From: Acidobacteriota bacterium
Lineage (GTDB): Bacteria; Acidobacteriota; Thermoanaerobaculia; UBA5066; Gp7-AA6
Direction: 5' to 3'
DNA: 64,000 bases
Assembly (NCBI GenBank): GCA_020199905.1
Contig: JAIVJS010000072.1
Span: forward strand, 1 to 64,000
Positions 1-8,539 of the stretch are shown here, one piece after another. The stretch's first letter is position 1, and each line of letters starts with the position of its first letter. A model generated the notes under the pieces. That model was not told the DNA's origin. It saw only the letters and a program-made list of their open reading frames with translations, and did not search any database. Both the position numbers and the translations under genes were made by a program.

Positions 1-58
1 CCGGCGCAAGTCCGACGAGAAGCGACACGATGAGGAACGCCGTTCTCTTCACCTTCAC
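1..58 (-). CDS. Start of an exported protein, cut by the window edge
   Basis: Read on the minus strand from a GTG at 58, the first codons give MKVKRTAFLIVSLLVGLAP. This is a short basic stretch followed by a hydrophobic core, the pattern of a secretion signal. The frame stays open to the window edge and nothing of the mature protein is visible, so no function can be given. A second in-frame GTG lies two codons later at 52. I see no clear Shine-Dalgarno upstream. It diverges from the MFS gene at 336 across about 277 bases. The call rests only on the signal-peptide pattern. Confidence 0.45.
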   Translation of the reverse strand, partial: MKVKRTAFLIVSLLVGLAP

Positions 59-335
59 GACAGGGAAGTATCAGTGCAAGACGAGATCCGGATGTTCTTG
101 GCCACTCCCTGAGCACGAAACCCCACGAACCCTGGAACTGCGGCGGTCGCGAGGCGGCGTCGCGGCGACAGGCTTCGGAGGCGGGTGTTTACGGGTTCCT
201 GCGGCTGACATCCCCGGTCATGATGTTCCCGGAACCTGGCGAACGCGAATGCCGGATCGGGAACCTCGCCGTTCCCGCCCGGCTCCGTTTGTCCCTCGCT
301 TGCCAGTCCGTCATGGGCAGTGCTAAACGGCAATC

Positions 336-1553
336 GTGGCGCCGTCCGGAGGCGGGTTGAGGCGGGTGCTCGGACTGGAGCCGGGCGTCGCCGCGCTTGC
401 CGCCGGATTGTTCGTCTTCGGCATCGGCCAGGAGCTCTGGTGGCGTTACCTGCCGGCGTACCTGCGCGCTCTCGGCGCGTCGGCTCTCGCGGTCGGCGCA
501 TTCGGGACCCTCACCGACTTCCTCGATGCCGCTTATGCGTACCCCGGGGGCGTCTTCTCCGATCGGGTCGGCAGCCGCCGGGCTCTTCTGGCGTTTGGCG
601 TCCTGACGACGTCCGGATTCGTCGTTTACCTGATCTGGTCCTCGGCCGCCGGAATCTTCATCGGGCTCTTCCTGGTCATGGCCTGGAAGTCTCTCGGGCT
701 GCCGGCGACGTTCGCCATCATCGGCGAAGAGCTGGCGGGAGCCCGAAGGACGGTGGCGTTCACGGTCCAGGCGATCCTGAAGCGATTGCCGATCGTCGTC
801 GCCCCGCCGCTCGGCGGAATGCTGATCGAAAGATTCGGCATGGCGAAGGGAATGCGCGCGGGCTTCGCCATCTCGATCGCGCTCGCCGCTGCGATGCTGA
901 TAGGACTCCGCATCGGCTTTCGGCGTCCTCTCCCGGCGGGGGTGGGTGATTCCCCGGCGGCGGCCGAGCCTGGCAGGGCGCCGTTCCATCCTGTCCTGCG
1001 CCGACTGCTCGCCGCCGACTGCCTCGTCCGTCTCTGCGAGGGCCTCCCTGACGTGTTTCTCGTGATCTGGGCGCTCGAGATCGTGCGGATCTCGCCGGCC
1101 CGCTTCGGACTCCTGGTGTCGATCCAGATGCTCACGGCGATCGTCTCTTATCTTCCCGGCGCCGTTCTCGCGGGACGAGTCGAAAAGAAGCCGTTCGTCG
1201 TGCTCACCTTCTTCTTCTTTGCCCTGTTTCCTTTCACGGTCGTCGTGTCCCGCTCGTTCTGGCATCTCGCCGCCGCCTACGTCGTCGCCGGCTTGCGCGA
1301 GATCGGAGAGCCGGCGCGAAAGGCCCTCATCGTGCAGCTTTCGCCCGCTCAGACGCGAGGCCGGTCCGTCGGCGCGTACTACGCGGCGCGGGGATTCGTG
1401 GTCGCGGGAGCCGCCGCGGTAGGAGGGGCCCTCTGGACGATCCGGCCGAGTCTCACCTTCTTCGCCGCCGGATTCCTGGGTCTTGCAGGGACGGCGTGGG
1501 CGGCCGCATTTCTTCCCGCGCACCCGGAGCGGGAGCTCAAAGCGCACTCTTGA
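336..1553 (+). CDS. MFS transporter
   Basis: The product is a 405-residue inner-membrane protein of the major facilitator superfamily with about 12 hydrophobic segments. After the second segment it has the loop GGVFSDRVGSRR, the MFS signature between helices 2 and 3 (G-x3-D-R/K-x-G-R-R-K type). A second, weaker repeat follows around residue 215, where a longer polar loop separates the two six-helix halves. The length is normal for the family. The start used is GTG at 336, just before the first hydrophobic segment. It stands alone between a divergent exported-protein gene and a repeat-bearing spacer before tRNA-Gln. The substrate cannot be told from sequence. Confidence 0.85.
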   Translation: MAPSGGGLRRVLGLEPGVAALAAGLFVFGIGQELWWRYLPAYLRALGASALAVGAFGTLTDFLDAAYAYPGGVFSDRVGSRRALLAFGVLTTSGFVVYLIWSSAAGIFIGLFLVMAWKSLGLPATFAIIGEELAGARRTVAFTVQAILKRLPIVVAPPLGGMLIERFGMAKGMRAGFAISIALAAAMLIGLRIGFRRPLPAGVGDSPAAAEPGRAPFHPVLRRLLAADCLVRLCEGLPDVFLVIWALEIVRISPARFGLLVSIQMLTAIVSYLPGAVLAGRVEKKPFVVLTFFFFALFPFTVVVSRSFWHLAAAYVVAGLREIGEPARKALIVQLSPAQTRGRSVGAYYAARGFVVAGAAAVGGALWTIRPSLTFFAAGFLGLAGTAWAAAFLPAHPERELKAHS

Positions 1554-1699
1554 AAGCGCCGGCGCTCGACCTCACCCTTCCATCCGCTTAGAACCCTGAG
1601 CGAGCGGGCCGTCTCTCGTCACCGCGAGGTCGTTGACAAGTGCGTGCATGGACAGTGACTGCTGCCGCCGGGAAGATGTCGCAGGGATGGGAGCCCCGG

Positions 1700-1925
1700 C
1701 CCCTCACCCGGCCCTCTCCCGCCGGGAGAGGGTATTTCCTCTTCGCTCGGTCGCCACCCTGGCGGAGAAGCCTGCCTCCCGCGAGGAGGACTCCCGGTCG
1801 CTCACTCGCCACTCCGGCGAATACGCTCGCATCGGGAGGAGTCTCCTGACCGAAGGGAAGGAGGAGCCTCCCGATGCGGGAGCCGCAGCGAACGAAGCGA
1901 TCAGGCGAGCGGTGGAGGCCGCATC
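1700..1925 (+). repeat. Bipartite dispersed hairpin element, copy 1
   Basis: This lies in the 443-base gene-free stretch between the MFS gene and tRNA-Gln. It has two parts. At 1712-1732 there is a perfect 9-bp hairpin, CCCTCTCCC with a three-base loop. At 1829-1877 there is an 11-bp perfect inverted repeat, GCATCGGGAGG against CCTCCCGATGC. Its conserved interior (around gaccgaaggga) recurs in copies 2 (about 19430-19600) and 3 (about 43860-44050). The outer stem sequence differs between copies but pairing is kept. No gene is visible in the stretch. Confidence 0.7.
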
Positions 1926-1996
1926 CGGCCGACCCGCTCGCCGGTGCCTTCGGCCGCAGCCGAAGGCAGATCGCGCGGTGAGCGCAGGCGACGTGT

Positions 1997-2070
1997 TGGC
2001 TGGGAGGCAGGGAGTCGAACCCCGATTAACTGGTCCAGAGCCAGTGGTCCTACCATTGAACGACCTCCCA
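1997..2070 (-). tRNA. tRNA-Gln(CTG)
   Basis: Read on the minus strand the gene starts TGGGAGG, pairs with CCTCCCA at the other end, and is followed by G and an encoded CCA (1997-1999). The anticodon loop CTCTGGA is closed by ACTGG and CCAGT, giving anticodon CTG, which reads the glutamine codon CAG. The T-arm carries GGTTCGACTCC. The unusual first base U1 is typical of glutamine tRNAs. No second tRNA is adjacent. Confidence 0.95.
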
Positions 2071-2170
2071 GTCGTCAGGGAGAGCGGATTATTCCGGAAC
2101 GGCCGGGTTCCGTCAAACGAGCGCCGGGCGCGGCTTTGCCCGCCGCGGCGGCCTGCCCGTTGCGGAGAAG

Positions 2171-2176
2171 TAAGAT
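2171..2176 (+). promoter_or_regulatory. Possible leaderless -10 box
   Basis: TAAGAT lies six bases before the GTG start of the pterin dehydratase gene, and no Shine-Dalgarno is present. This spacing suits transcription starting at the start codon. It is one of about ten such sites in the window. Confidence 0.4.
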
Positions 2177-2182
2177 CCGGAC

Positions 2183-2554
2183 GTGGATCCGTCACGCCTC
2201 GTTTCCCGCAACTGCGTGCCCTGCCACGGCGGCATCGTGAGCCTGTCCGAAGCCCGTGCGCGGGATCTCCTGGATCAGACGCCGGAGTGGTCGCTCGAGA
2301 AGGACGCCACGCGGCTGACCCGGCATTTCGAGTTCGAGAATTTCAAGGGCGCGCTCGAGTTCGTCAATCGCGTCGGGGATCTCGCGGAACAGGAGGGCCA
2401 TCACCCCGACATCGCGATCCACTGGAACAAGGTCGAGCTCTTCCTCTGGACGCACGCGATCGGCGGGCTGCACGAGAACGACTTCATTCTCGCGGCGAAG
2501 ATCGATCGGCTCCTCGAAGAGCCCCGGCGCGCCACGACAGGCCTCGCCGGCTGA
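2183..2554 (+). CDS. phhB: Pterin-4a-carbinolamine dehydratase
   Basis: The 123-residue product matches the PCD/DCoH family, which dehydrates 4a-hydroxytetrahydropterin after aromatic amino acid hydroxylases act. The catalytic signature is visible as EGHHPDIAIHW at residues 71-81, with His73-His74-Pro75 and His80, followed by WTHAIGGLHENDF. The N-terminal CVPCHGGI motif is common in bacterial members and supports the early GTG start at 2183. A -10-like TAAGAT sits six bases before the start with no Shine-Dalgarno, so the message may be leaderless. A methyltransferase follows 67 bases later. A hydroxylase partner is not in the window; a PTPS-like protein is encoded at 18918. Confidence 0.92.
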   Translation: MDPSRLVSRNCVPCHGGIVSLSEARARDLLDQTPEWSLEKDATRLTRHFEFENFKGALEFVNRVGDLAEQEGHHPDIAIHWNKVELFLWTHAIGGLHENDFILAAKIDRLLEEPRRATTGLAG

Positions 2555-2621
2555 GCCCCGGAGTGAGCCCGGGCGCCTCGGCGGACCTGGGCGAAAAGTT
2601 CCGCTCCGGTGGCCGGCTCCC

Positions 2622-3467
2622 ATGAAGGCGCTCGACCGCCGGATCCGGAAGATCGTGCCTTCGACCGCGGTGCTCTCCCGGTCGAAGGCCTTCCACGCGC
2701 TCTCGCTGCTCTCGGACGCCATCCTCCGGCCTCTGTGGCGCCTGTCCACGCGCCAGCCGCTGCCGCCGGTGCGGCTGCTCGTCCGCACCGGCGTGGGCAA
2801 CTCGCTCCTTTTCCCCCACTACTACTACCTGACCGCGTCCTCGGCGATCTGGCTTCACTTCTTCTCGCAGGGCTACGCGAACCTCGAGTCGGACGTCGTG
2901 GACATCGGCTGCGGCGTCGGGAAGAGCGCCGTGGCGCTGCGCGACTTCCAGTACATGGGGACACGATTCGAAGGCTCGTACCACGGCTTCGACGTGGATC
3001 CCGAGATGGTGGCGTGGTGTCGCGCGCACTTCCCCCCGGATCGCTTCCGGTTCACGCGCGTCGACGCGCGGAGCACCGTCTACAACCCGGGCGGAACCGT
3101 CGAGGCTCAGCGCCTCGATCGCCCGGACGCGAGCGCGGACCTGGTCTTCTCGCAGTCCCTGTTCTCCCATCTGCTCGAGAAAGACATCCGCCAGACCCTC
3201 GCCGAAAGCCGGCGCATCCTGAGGCCGGGCGGCGTCATGCTCACGACGTTCTTCTGCATGGACGACCTGCGCGCGCTCGACCTGCTCGGCGGACGCTGGA
3301 GCTTCAGCCACGGCATCGGCCCGGCGTTCGTCGAGAACCGGAGCTATCCCGAGAGCGCCGTCGCCTACGCTCGCGACTGGATGCTGGCGGCCGCGAACGC
3401 CGCCGGTTTCCGCGAGGCGCGCGTGATCCTTCCCAGCTACCAGAGCACCCTGGAGTGCCGGCCTTAG
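2622..3467 (+). CDS. SAM-dependent methyltransferase
   Basis: This 281-residue protein has a class I methyltransferase core. Motif I reads VVDIGCGVGKS near residue 91, followed by the acidic loop YHGFDVDPEM that should bind the SAM ribose. A further motif, ESRRILRPGGVMLTTF, comes near residue 200. An N-terminal extension of about 85 residues precedes the core and has no clear membrane segment. It sits 67 bases after the pterin dehydratase gene in the same direction, so co-transcription is possible. The substrate is unknown. A convergent small gene follows on the other strand. Confidence 0.8.
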   Translation: MKALDRRIRKIVPSTAVLSRSKAFHALSLLSDAILRPLWRLSTRQPLPPVRLLVRTGVGNSLLFPHYYYLTASSAIWLHFFSQGYANLESDVVDIGCGVGKSAVALRDFQYMGTRFEGSYHGFDVDPEMVAWCRAHFPPDRFRFTRVDARSTVYNPGGTVEAQRLDRPDASADLVFSQSLFSHLLEKDIRQTLAESRRILRPGGVMLTTFFCMDDLRALDLLGGRWSFSHGIGPAFVENRSYPESAVAYARDWMLAAANAAGFREARVILPSYQSTLECRP

Positions 3468-3511
3468 CTGCGATGAGCGATCTCGCCGGCCGAGGCTCCG
3501 GGGACTCCGGG

Positions 3512-3736
3512 TTACCGGGTCGGCTTGCCCGGGAAGATCACCAGCACCAGCCCGATGACCCCGGCGCCGACGCACACCCACCGCGCCGTCTCCCAGAAGT
3601 CCTTCTTGCCGCGTTCCTCCTGGGAGAACGTCGACTTGATGACGCCCTGAACGCTGTCGTAGCTGCCGCGGCGGCTCGAGGCGAAGAGAAATCCTGCGAT
3701 TCCGAGCGCCAGGACGATCACGCCGATGCGACGCAT
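3512..3736 (-). CDS. Small two-helix membrane protein
   Basis: This 74-residue protein has a hydrophobic helix at residues 4-19 (IGVIVLALGIAGFLF), a polar middle and a second helix at about 53-68 (VCVGAGVIGLVLVIF). A strong Shine-Dalgarno, GGAGG, lies just before the ATG at 3736. It begins ten bases downstream of the moeB-rhodanese stop on the same strand, so it probably ends an operon of methyltransferase, moeB-rhodanese and this gene. I do not recognise a function. Confidence 0.7.
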   Translation of the reverse strand: MRRIGVIVLALGIAGFLFASSRRGSYDSVQGVIKSTFSQEERGKKDFWETARWVCVGAGVIGLVLVIFPGKPTR

Positions 3737-3746
3737 GGGACCTCCT

Positions 3747-4922
3747 TCAGTAGCGCGGAAGCGAAGGATCGATCCGCTCGGCCCACTGGTTGATACCTCC
3801 GACCAGGTTCCGCGCCTTCCCGTAGCCCATCTGCTGGAGAAATCCGACGGCTTGCGCGCTCCGGCCGCCGACGCGGCAATAGACGACGATGTCGTCGTCC
3901 TTCGAGAGCTCGGCGTAGCGGGCGGGGAGCGCCGCGAGCGGGATCTTCATCGAGCCCTTCAGATCGCTGATCGCGTGCTCGTACGGCTCCCGCACGTCCA
4001 GGAGGACGACGCTCTCACCTCGGTCGCGGAGCGCCTTCAGCTCCTCGACGGAAATCTCGGGCGGCATGGGGCGGGCATTGAACACGGCGCCGGACGATAC
4101 CACCGGCGGCTCGCAGTCCGCGCCCACGTCGGAGAGGCGCGTGATCGTGGGCCGCGCTCCGCAGATCGCGCAGTCCGGCCTCTTCGCAAGCCGCATCTCC
4201 CGGAAACGCATCGAGAGAGCGTCGATGACGAGAAGCCGTCCGATGAGAGGCTCGCCGATCCGGAGGAGGAGCTTGACCGTCTCGACGGCCTGCACGATCC
4301 CGAGGAGACCCGGCACCACGCCCAGCACGCCCGCCTCCGCGCAGGATGGCACGGCGCCCGCCGGCGGCGGCTCAGGATGGAGACAGCGGTAGCAGGGTCC
4401 CTTCTGCGCCCAGAAGACCGAGGCCTGTCCCTCGAACCGATGCACGGACGCCCAGACGTTCGGTTTGTCCGCCAGCACGCACGCATCGTTGACGAGGTAG
4501 CGCGCGGGGAAGTTGTCCGTCCCGTCGACGATGACATCGAAGTCGCGCACGATCGACAGGGCGTTCGCGGCGGTGAGGCGCTGCCGGATCGGAGTGACGC
4601 CGACGTTCGGATTCATCTCTTCGACGCGTTGCGCGGCGGCCTCGACCTTCGGACGACCGACGTCGCCCGTTCCGTAGAGAAGCTGCCGCTGGAGATTCGA
4701 GAGATCGACCGCGTCCGGATCGACGAGGCCGATCCGCCCGACGCCCGCCGCGGCGAGGTACAGCACCAGCGGAGAGCCCAGGCCGCCGGCCCCGACCGCG
4801 AGAACGCGCGACGCCTTGAGCCGCGCCTGTCCCTCCGGTCCGACCTCATCGAGCGTCAGGTGCCGGGCGTAGCGCCTCGCCTCTTCCGCTGAGAGATCGC
4901 CGAGAGCGGCCTGCGCGCCCAT
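3747..4922 (-). CDS. moeB: MoeB/ThiF-type adenylyltransferase with C-terminal rhodanese domain
   Basis: This 391-residue protein activates the C-terminal glycine of a small sulfur-carrier protein (MoaD or ThiS type) by adenylation. The Rossmann loop GAGGLGS is at residues 44-50 and is followed by the LVDPDAVDLSNLQRQ region typical of the family. Zinc cysteines appear as CYRC at 177-180 and CAIC near 246-249, and a conserved Cys194 lies in SCAEAGV. The last 110 residues form a rhodanese domain with active-site CRVGGRS. This E1-rhodanese fusion is a known arrangement in molybdopterin and thiamine sulfur transfer. The ATG at 4922 overlaps the upstream methyltransferase stop by one base (TGATG). 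A much longer antisense-driven frame to 7145 is spurious. Confidence 0.93.
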   Translation of the reverse strand: MGAQAALGDLSAEEARRYARHLTLDEVGPEGQARLKASRVLAVGAGGLGSPLVLYLAAAGVGRIGLVDPDAVDLSNLQRQLLYGTGDVGRPKVEAAAQRVEEMNPNVGVTPIRQRLTAANALSIVRDFDVIVDGTDNFPARYLVNDACVLADKPNVWASVHRFEGQASVFWAQKGPCYRCLHPEPPPAGAVPSCAEAGVLGVVPGLLGIVQAVETVKLLLRIGEPLIGRLLVIDALSMRFREMRLAKRPDCAICGARPTITRLSDVGADCEPPVVSSGAVFNARPMPPEISVEELKALRDRGESVVLLDVREPYEHAISDLKGSMKIPLAALPARYAELSKDDDIVVYCRVGGRSAQAVGFLQQMGYGKARNLVGGINQWAERIDPSLPRY

Positions 4923-5575
4923 CAGGACGCCTTCGTGAGCTCGACGCGGAAGGTCCCGCCCGTCTCGACCAGGCGGAAGGTCCGGAAGGGGGAACGTTCC
5001 ACCGCGCCGCGCACCGGGCCGTCGACTTCTTCCCGGGAAAAACCGTGGAGGCGGATTCCTCGCCGCATCAGGACGACCGGAAGAGGAAGCCATCCCCACA
5101 GGGGCGCCCGGTCTTTCGCGAGCTCCGCGCCCGGAGCGTCGGGATTGCCCTCGAAGATCCAGAACCGGCCGCCCGGCTTCAACGCGCGGTGAACGCCGGC
5201 GAGTCCGGTATCGGCGTCTTCCCAGTGGTGGAACGTGAGGACGGCGATCGCGAAGTCGAACTCGTCGCGGAACGAAAGGTCCTCCGCGCTCGCCAGCCGG
5301 AAGGAGAGATTCGGAAGCGCCGGGCCGCGCCCGGCCTGTTCGATCATCTCGGGCGAGGCGTCGACGCCGACCACGTCGAGCTCGGGCCGCGCGGCCGCGA
5401 GGAGGCGATCGAGCCGCCCCGGTCCGCAGCCGACGTCGAGCAGGCGGCCCTTCTCGATCGGCACCTCGGCGCCGATCCGCCGGTGCAGCGGCGCGCACAT
5501 GGGCTCGGCCCACCGCCGGTACAGCCGCGAACCGAGCCAGCCGAATTTTTCGGGACGGCCGCCCTTGAGGTTCAT
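4922..5575 (-). CDS. Class I SAM-dependent methyltransferase
   Basis: This 217-residue protein has SAM-binding motif I, LLDVGCGPGRLDRL, near residue 45. The acidic loop VVGVDASPEM follows, and a motif near residue 150 reads HRALKPGGRFWIFEG. It resembles small-molecule methyltransferases of the Methyltransf_11/25 group. It is translationally coupled to moeB-rhodanese: its TGA shares a base with the moeB ATG. A -10-like TAACTT lies six bases before the ATG with no Shine-Dalgarno. The substrate is unknown. Confidence 0.82.
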   Translation of the reverse strand: MNLKGGRPEKFGWLGSRLYRRWAEPMCAPLHRRIGAEVPIEKGRLLDVGCGPGRLDRLLAAARPELDVVGVDASPEMIEQAGRGPALPNLSFRLASAEDLSFRDEFDFAIAVLTFHHWEDADTGLAGVHRALKPGGRFWIFEGNPDAPGAELAKDRAPLWGWLPLPVVLMRRGIRLHGFSREEVDGPVRGAVERSPFRTFRLVETGGTFRVELTKAS

Positions 5576-5581
5576 GGCGGA

Positions 5582-5587
5582 AAGTTA
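5582..5587 (-). promoter_or_regulatory. Possible leaderless -10 box
   Basis: TAACTT on the minus strand lies six bases before the ATG at 5575 of the methyltransferase gene. No Shine-Dalgarno lies between. The spacing fits a transcript that starts at the start codon. Confidence 0.35.
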
Positions 5588-5603
5588 TCAGGTGTGGGGG
5601 TCC

Positions 5604-5638
5604 CGGGATCGGGAAAGGGGTAACGGGAAACAATCGGA
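5604..5638 (+). repeat. Heptad repeat array (GGGAAAC type)
   Basis: Five successive seven-base units read cgggatc, gggaaag, gggtaac, gggaaac, aatcgga. They lie between the divergent methyltransferase and rocA genes. The array belongs to the same CGGGAAA family as those at 26261, 38641, 52875 and 58461. Confidence 0.6.
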
Positions 5639-5699
5639 GAAGCCCCTCGACGGGGCGCCCTCCCCGTCCTGATAGATTCCGCAACCCGGAGGAATCGAC

Positions 5700-7247
5700 G
5701 TGTTGCCTGAATTCAAGAACGAGCCCCTGACGGACTTTTCGGTCGAGTCGCACCGCTCGGCCTTCGCCGGGGCGCTGAAGAAGATCGAAGCGAGCCTGCC
5801 GGTCGAAGGGTCCAACCGCATCGGCGGGAAACGCGTCGGAGCGGCGCGCCAGTTCGAGTCCGTCAATCCGTGCCGCAAGAGCCAGGTCATCGGCCGCTTC
5901 CCGGAAGGGACCGTGGAGGACGCCGCCCGCGCGGTCGAAGCCGCCGCGAAGGCGTTCGAGACGTGGGGCCGGACGACCCCGAAGGAGCGCTGGGAGCTGG
6001 TCCTGCGCATCGCGGGGATCCTCCGGGACCGCAAGCACGAGTTCTCCGCGATGATGGTCTTCGAAGAGTCCAAGTCGTGGGCCGAGGCCGACGGCGACAC
6101 CGCCGAGGCCATCGACTTCTGCGAGTTCTACGCGCGGGACATGGAACGGCTGGCCAACCCCGAGCCGCTCACGCCTTACCCCGGCGAGAAGAACGAGCTC
6201 GAGTACCTGCCTCTCGGGGTCTGCGCCGTCATTCCGCCGTGGAACTTTCCGCTCGCGATCCTGACGGGGATGACGACCGCCGCCCTCGTGACGGGGAACA
6301 CCGTCGTCCTGAAACCCTCGTCCGACTCGCCCGCGATCGCGAACATGTTCATGGACGCCGCCGAAGAGGCGGGCATCCCGCCGGGCGTCCTCAATTTCGT
6401 GACGGGCGGCGGCGCCACGGTCGGCAACGCCTTCGTGGAAAATCCGAAGACGCGGATGGTCGCCTTCACGGGCTCGCGCGACGTCGGCGTCGAGATCAGC
6501 GAAAAGACCGGGCGCGTTCCGAAGGGGCAGATCTGGATCAAGCGCGCGATCCTGGAGATGGGCGGAAAGGACTTCATCCTGGTGGATGAGACCGCCGATC
6601 TCGAAGAGGCGGCGAAGGGCGTCGTCGCCGCCGCATTCGGGTTCCAGGGGCAGAAGTGCTCCGCGTGCTCGCGCCTGATCGTCCACGAAAAGGTCCACGA
6701 CGAGCTGCTCGCGAAGATCGTCGAGAAGACGAAGAAGCTGAAGGTCGGGGACGTCCGCGACCCCGAGATGCAGGTCGGCGCCGTGATCAACGAGCGCGCG
6801 CAGAAGAAAATCCTCGAATACGTGGACATCGGCCGCCGCGAGGGCAAGGTCGTCGCCGGCGGCGAGCCCGGCCCGGGCGAGGGGTTCTTCGTCGTTCCCA
6901 CGATCATCGACGGCGTGAAGCCCGGCGCGCGCCTCGAACAGGAGGAGATTTTCGGGCCGGTCCTTGCCGTCATTCCGGTGAGCAGCTTCGAAGAGGGCGT
7001 AGCCGTCGCCAACGACACCGAATACGGCCTGACCGGAGCGCTGTATTCGCGAGACCGCGAGCGGCTCGACCGCGGAAAGCGCGAGCTCTTCTGCGGAAAC
7101 CTCTATCTGAATCGGAAATGCACCGGCGCCCTCGTCGGCGTGCACCCCTTCGGGGGATTCAACATGTCGGGAACCGACTCGAAGGCCGGCGGCCGCGAGT
7201 ATCTCTATCTCTTCACCCAGGCCAAGGCGATCTCGGAAAAGATTTAG
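5700..7247 (+). CDS. rocA: L-glutamate gamma-semialdehyde (1-pyrroline-5-carboxylate) dehydrogenase
   Basis: This 515-residue NAD-dependent aldehyde dehydrogenase carries out the last step of proline, arginine or ornithine breakdown, oxidising glutamate semialdehyde to glutamate in the cytoplasm. PPWNFPLAI is at residues 179-187, the general base Glu286 is in LEMGGK, and the catalytic Cys320 is in FQGQKCSACSR. The RocA-like N-terminus (FKNEPLTDF) and the C-terminal GGFNMSGTDSKAGG loop are typical of this subfamily. The start is GTG at 5700 with GGAGGAA at 5688-5694. An aminotransferase follows 12 bases later, which suggests an amino acid catabolic operon. Confidence 0.95.
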   Translation: MLPEFKNEPLTDFSVESHRSAFAGALKKIEASLPVEGSNRIGGKRVGAARQFESVNPCRKSQVIGRFPEGTVEDAARAVEAAAKAFETWGRTTPKERWELVLRIAGILRDRKHEFSAMMVFEESKSWAEADGDTAEAIDFCEFYARDMERLANPEPLTPYPGEKNELEYLPLGVCAVIPPWNFPLAILTGMTTAALVTGNTVVLKPSSDSPAIANMFMDAAEEAGIPPGVLNFVTGGGATVGNAFVENPKTRMVAFTGSRDVGVEISEKTGRVPKGQIWIKRAILEMGGKDFILVDETADLEEAAKGVVAAAFGFQGQKCSACSRLIVHEKVHDELLAKIVEKTKKLKVGDVRDPEMQVGAVINERAQKKILEYVDIGRREGKVVAGGEPGPGEGFFVVPTIIDGVKPGARLEQEEIFGPVLAVIPVSSFEEGVAVANDTEYGLTGALYSRDRERLDRGKRELFCGNLYLNRKCTGALVGVHPFGGFNMSGTDSKAGGREYLYLFTQAKAISEKI

Positions 7248-7259
7248 CAGGCCGGCGCC

Positions 7260-8444
7260 GTGTCAGACGAGAATTTTCCGGGAGCCGCGTCGCGATTCGC
7301 GTCCGTCGGTTTCTCGGAGATCGTCCAGGTTCGCAACCGGGTGCTCGCGCTGCTGGCGCAGGGGCACCGCGTGTGGCGGTTCGAAGGCGGCGAGCCCTAC
7401 ATGCCGACTCCCGACCCGATCAAAGCCGCGATGTCGCGCGCGCTCGCGCGCAACGAGACGCGCTACGCGCCGTCCTCGGGCGTTCCCGAGCTGCGCAAGG
7501 CGATCCTGGCGAAGGTCCGGAGCCGGAACGCGATTCCCGCCGACGACGAGAGCCCCATCGTCGTCAACGGGGGGATGCACGGGCTCTTCGCCGCTTTCGC
7601 CACGCTCCTCGACCCGCAGGACGAGGTCCTGATGCTCTCGCCCTACTGGACGCCGATTGTCGACGTCATCCGGTATCACGGCGCGGCGCCGGTTCTCGTC
7701 CCCGCGGAGGAAGCGGGGGGCGACGGCCTCACCGCGGCGCTCGGGAAGCGGCTGTCGAAGAAGACGAAGCTCCTCTACTGGAACTCTCCGACGAATCCGA
7801 CCGGGCAGGTCTTCGACCGGGCGCAGGTCGAGGAGGTTTCTGCCTTCGTCCGGGAGAACGGGCTCGGCCTGATCTCGGACGAAGCGTATGAGGACCTGAT
7901 CTACGAGGGGGAGGGGCACGTCTCCCCCGCTTCGTTCCCGGGCCTTTCCGAGCGGACGATCTCCGTCTTCACGCTCTCGAAGACGTACTCCATGACGGGC
8001 TGGCGCGCGGGCTACGTGCTCGTTCCGAAGCGCTGGCGCGCGGCGATGCAGACGGCCGTCCTCTACTCGATCAACGGGGTGTCGACTCCGACGCAGTGGG
8101 CGATGCTGGAAGCCCTCTCGATGCCGCCGGATTTCCTGGAAGAGGCCAAAGCGGGATACCGCCGCCGCCGCGACGCTCTGGTCGCCGGGCTCCGGGGCGC
8201 CGGTTTCGAGCTCGAGACGCCGCGGGCGGCGCTGTATCTCTTCCCGAAGATTCCTCCCGCGCTCGGCGGCGATTCCGCCGCTGCGGCGACGGCGCTCCTC
8301 GACGCGCGAAGGATCGCCACGGTTCCAGGAATCGTCTTCGGTCCCGAGGGGGAGGGTCATCTCCGGTTCTCGTTTTCCGTCGCGGAGGAGACCATCGAGG
8401 GCGGGGTCGCGGCCCTGGGCGCCGCGGCGCCCGCGCGGGCGTAG
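7260..8444 (+). CDS. PLP-dependent aminotransferase, class I/II
   Basis: This 394-residue fold-type I aminotransferase has the PLP lysine Lys241 in TLSKTYSMTGWRAGY. The cofactor-binding motifs WNSPTNPTGQ (about 174-183) and ISDEAY (205-210) are present. It resembles the aspartate aminotransferase family; the true substrate could be aspartate, an aromatic or a branched amino acid. The start is GTG at 7260, 12 bases after rocA, so the pair is probably co-transcribed and may feed amino groups or glutamate. It converges on the omega-amidase gene, with a strong hairpin at 8505-8530 between them. Confidence 0.88.
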   Translation: MSDENFPGAASRFASVGFSEIVQVRNRVLALLAQGHRVWRFEGGEPYMPTPDPIKAAMSRALARNETRYAPSSGVPELRKAILAKVRSRNAIPADDESPIVVNGGMHGLFAAFATLLDPQDEVLMLSPYWTPIVDVIRYHGAAPVLVPAEEAGGDGLTAALGKRLSKKTKLLYWNSPTNPTGQVFDRAQVEEVSAFVRENGLGLISDEAYEDLIYEGEGHVSPASFPGLSERTISVFTLSKTYSMTGWRAGYVLVPKRWRAAMQTAVLYSINGVSTPTQWAMLEALSMPPDFLEEAKAGYRRRRDALVAGLRGAGFELETPRAALYLFPKIPPALGGDSAAAATALLDARRIATVPGIVFGPEGEGHLRFSFSVAEETIEGGVAALGAAAPARA

Positions 8445-8504
8445 GGGCTGGGGAACACCCGGGCTTTTCGCCCGCCGCGGCTCGATGTTTGCCCCTCACC
8501 CCGG

Positions 8505-8530
8505 CCCTCTCCCGGCGCGCGGGGAGAGGG
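8505..8530. repeat. Perfect hairpin between convergent genes
   Basis: CCCTCTCCC at 8505-8513 pairs perfectly with GGGAGAGGG at 8522-8530 around an eight-base loop. The same 9-bp stem occurs at 1712-1732, with related versions at about 19430 and 43865. Its place between convergent stops would let it act as a two-way terminator. It lacks a T-run, so this is only possible. Confidence 0.6.
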
Positions 8531-8539
8531 AGGAAGAGG

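Noticed and set aside
1588-1990. Small open frames over the spacer before tRNA-Gln
   Set aside because: They overlap the hairpin element, lack ribosome sites and resemble no protein family.
3747-7145. A 1132-codon open frame on the minus strand
   Set aside because: Only its last 391 codons (from ATG 4922) are a real MoeB-rhodanese gene. The rest is antisense to rocA and the methyltransferase and has the Arg/Asp/Pro-rich make-up of a GC-rich shadow.
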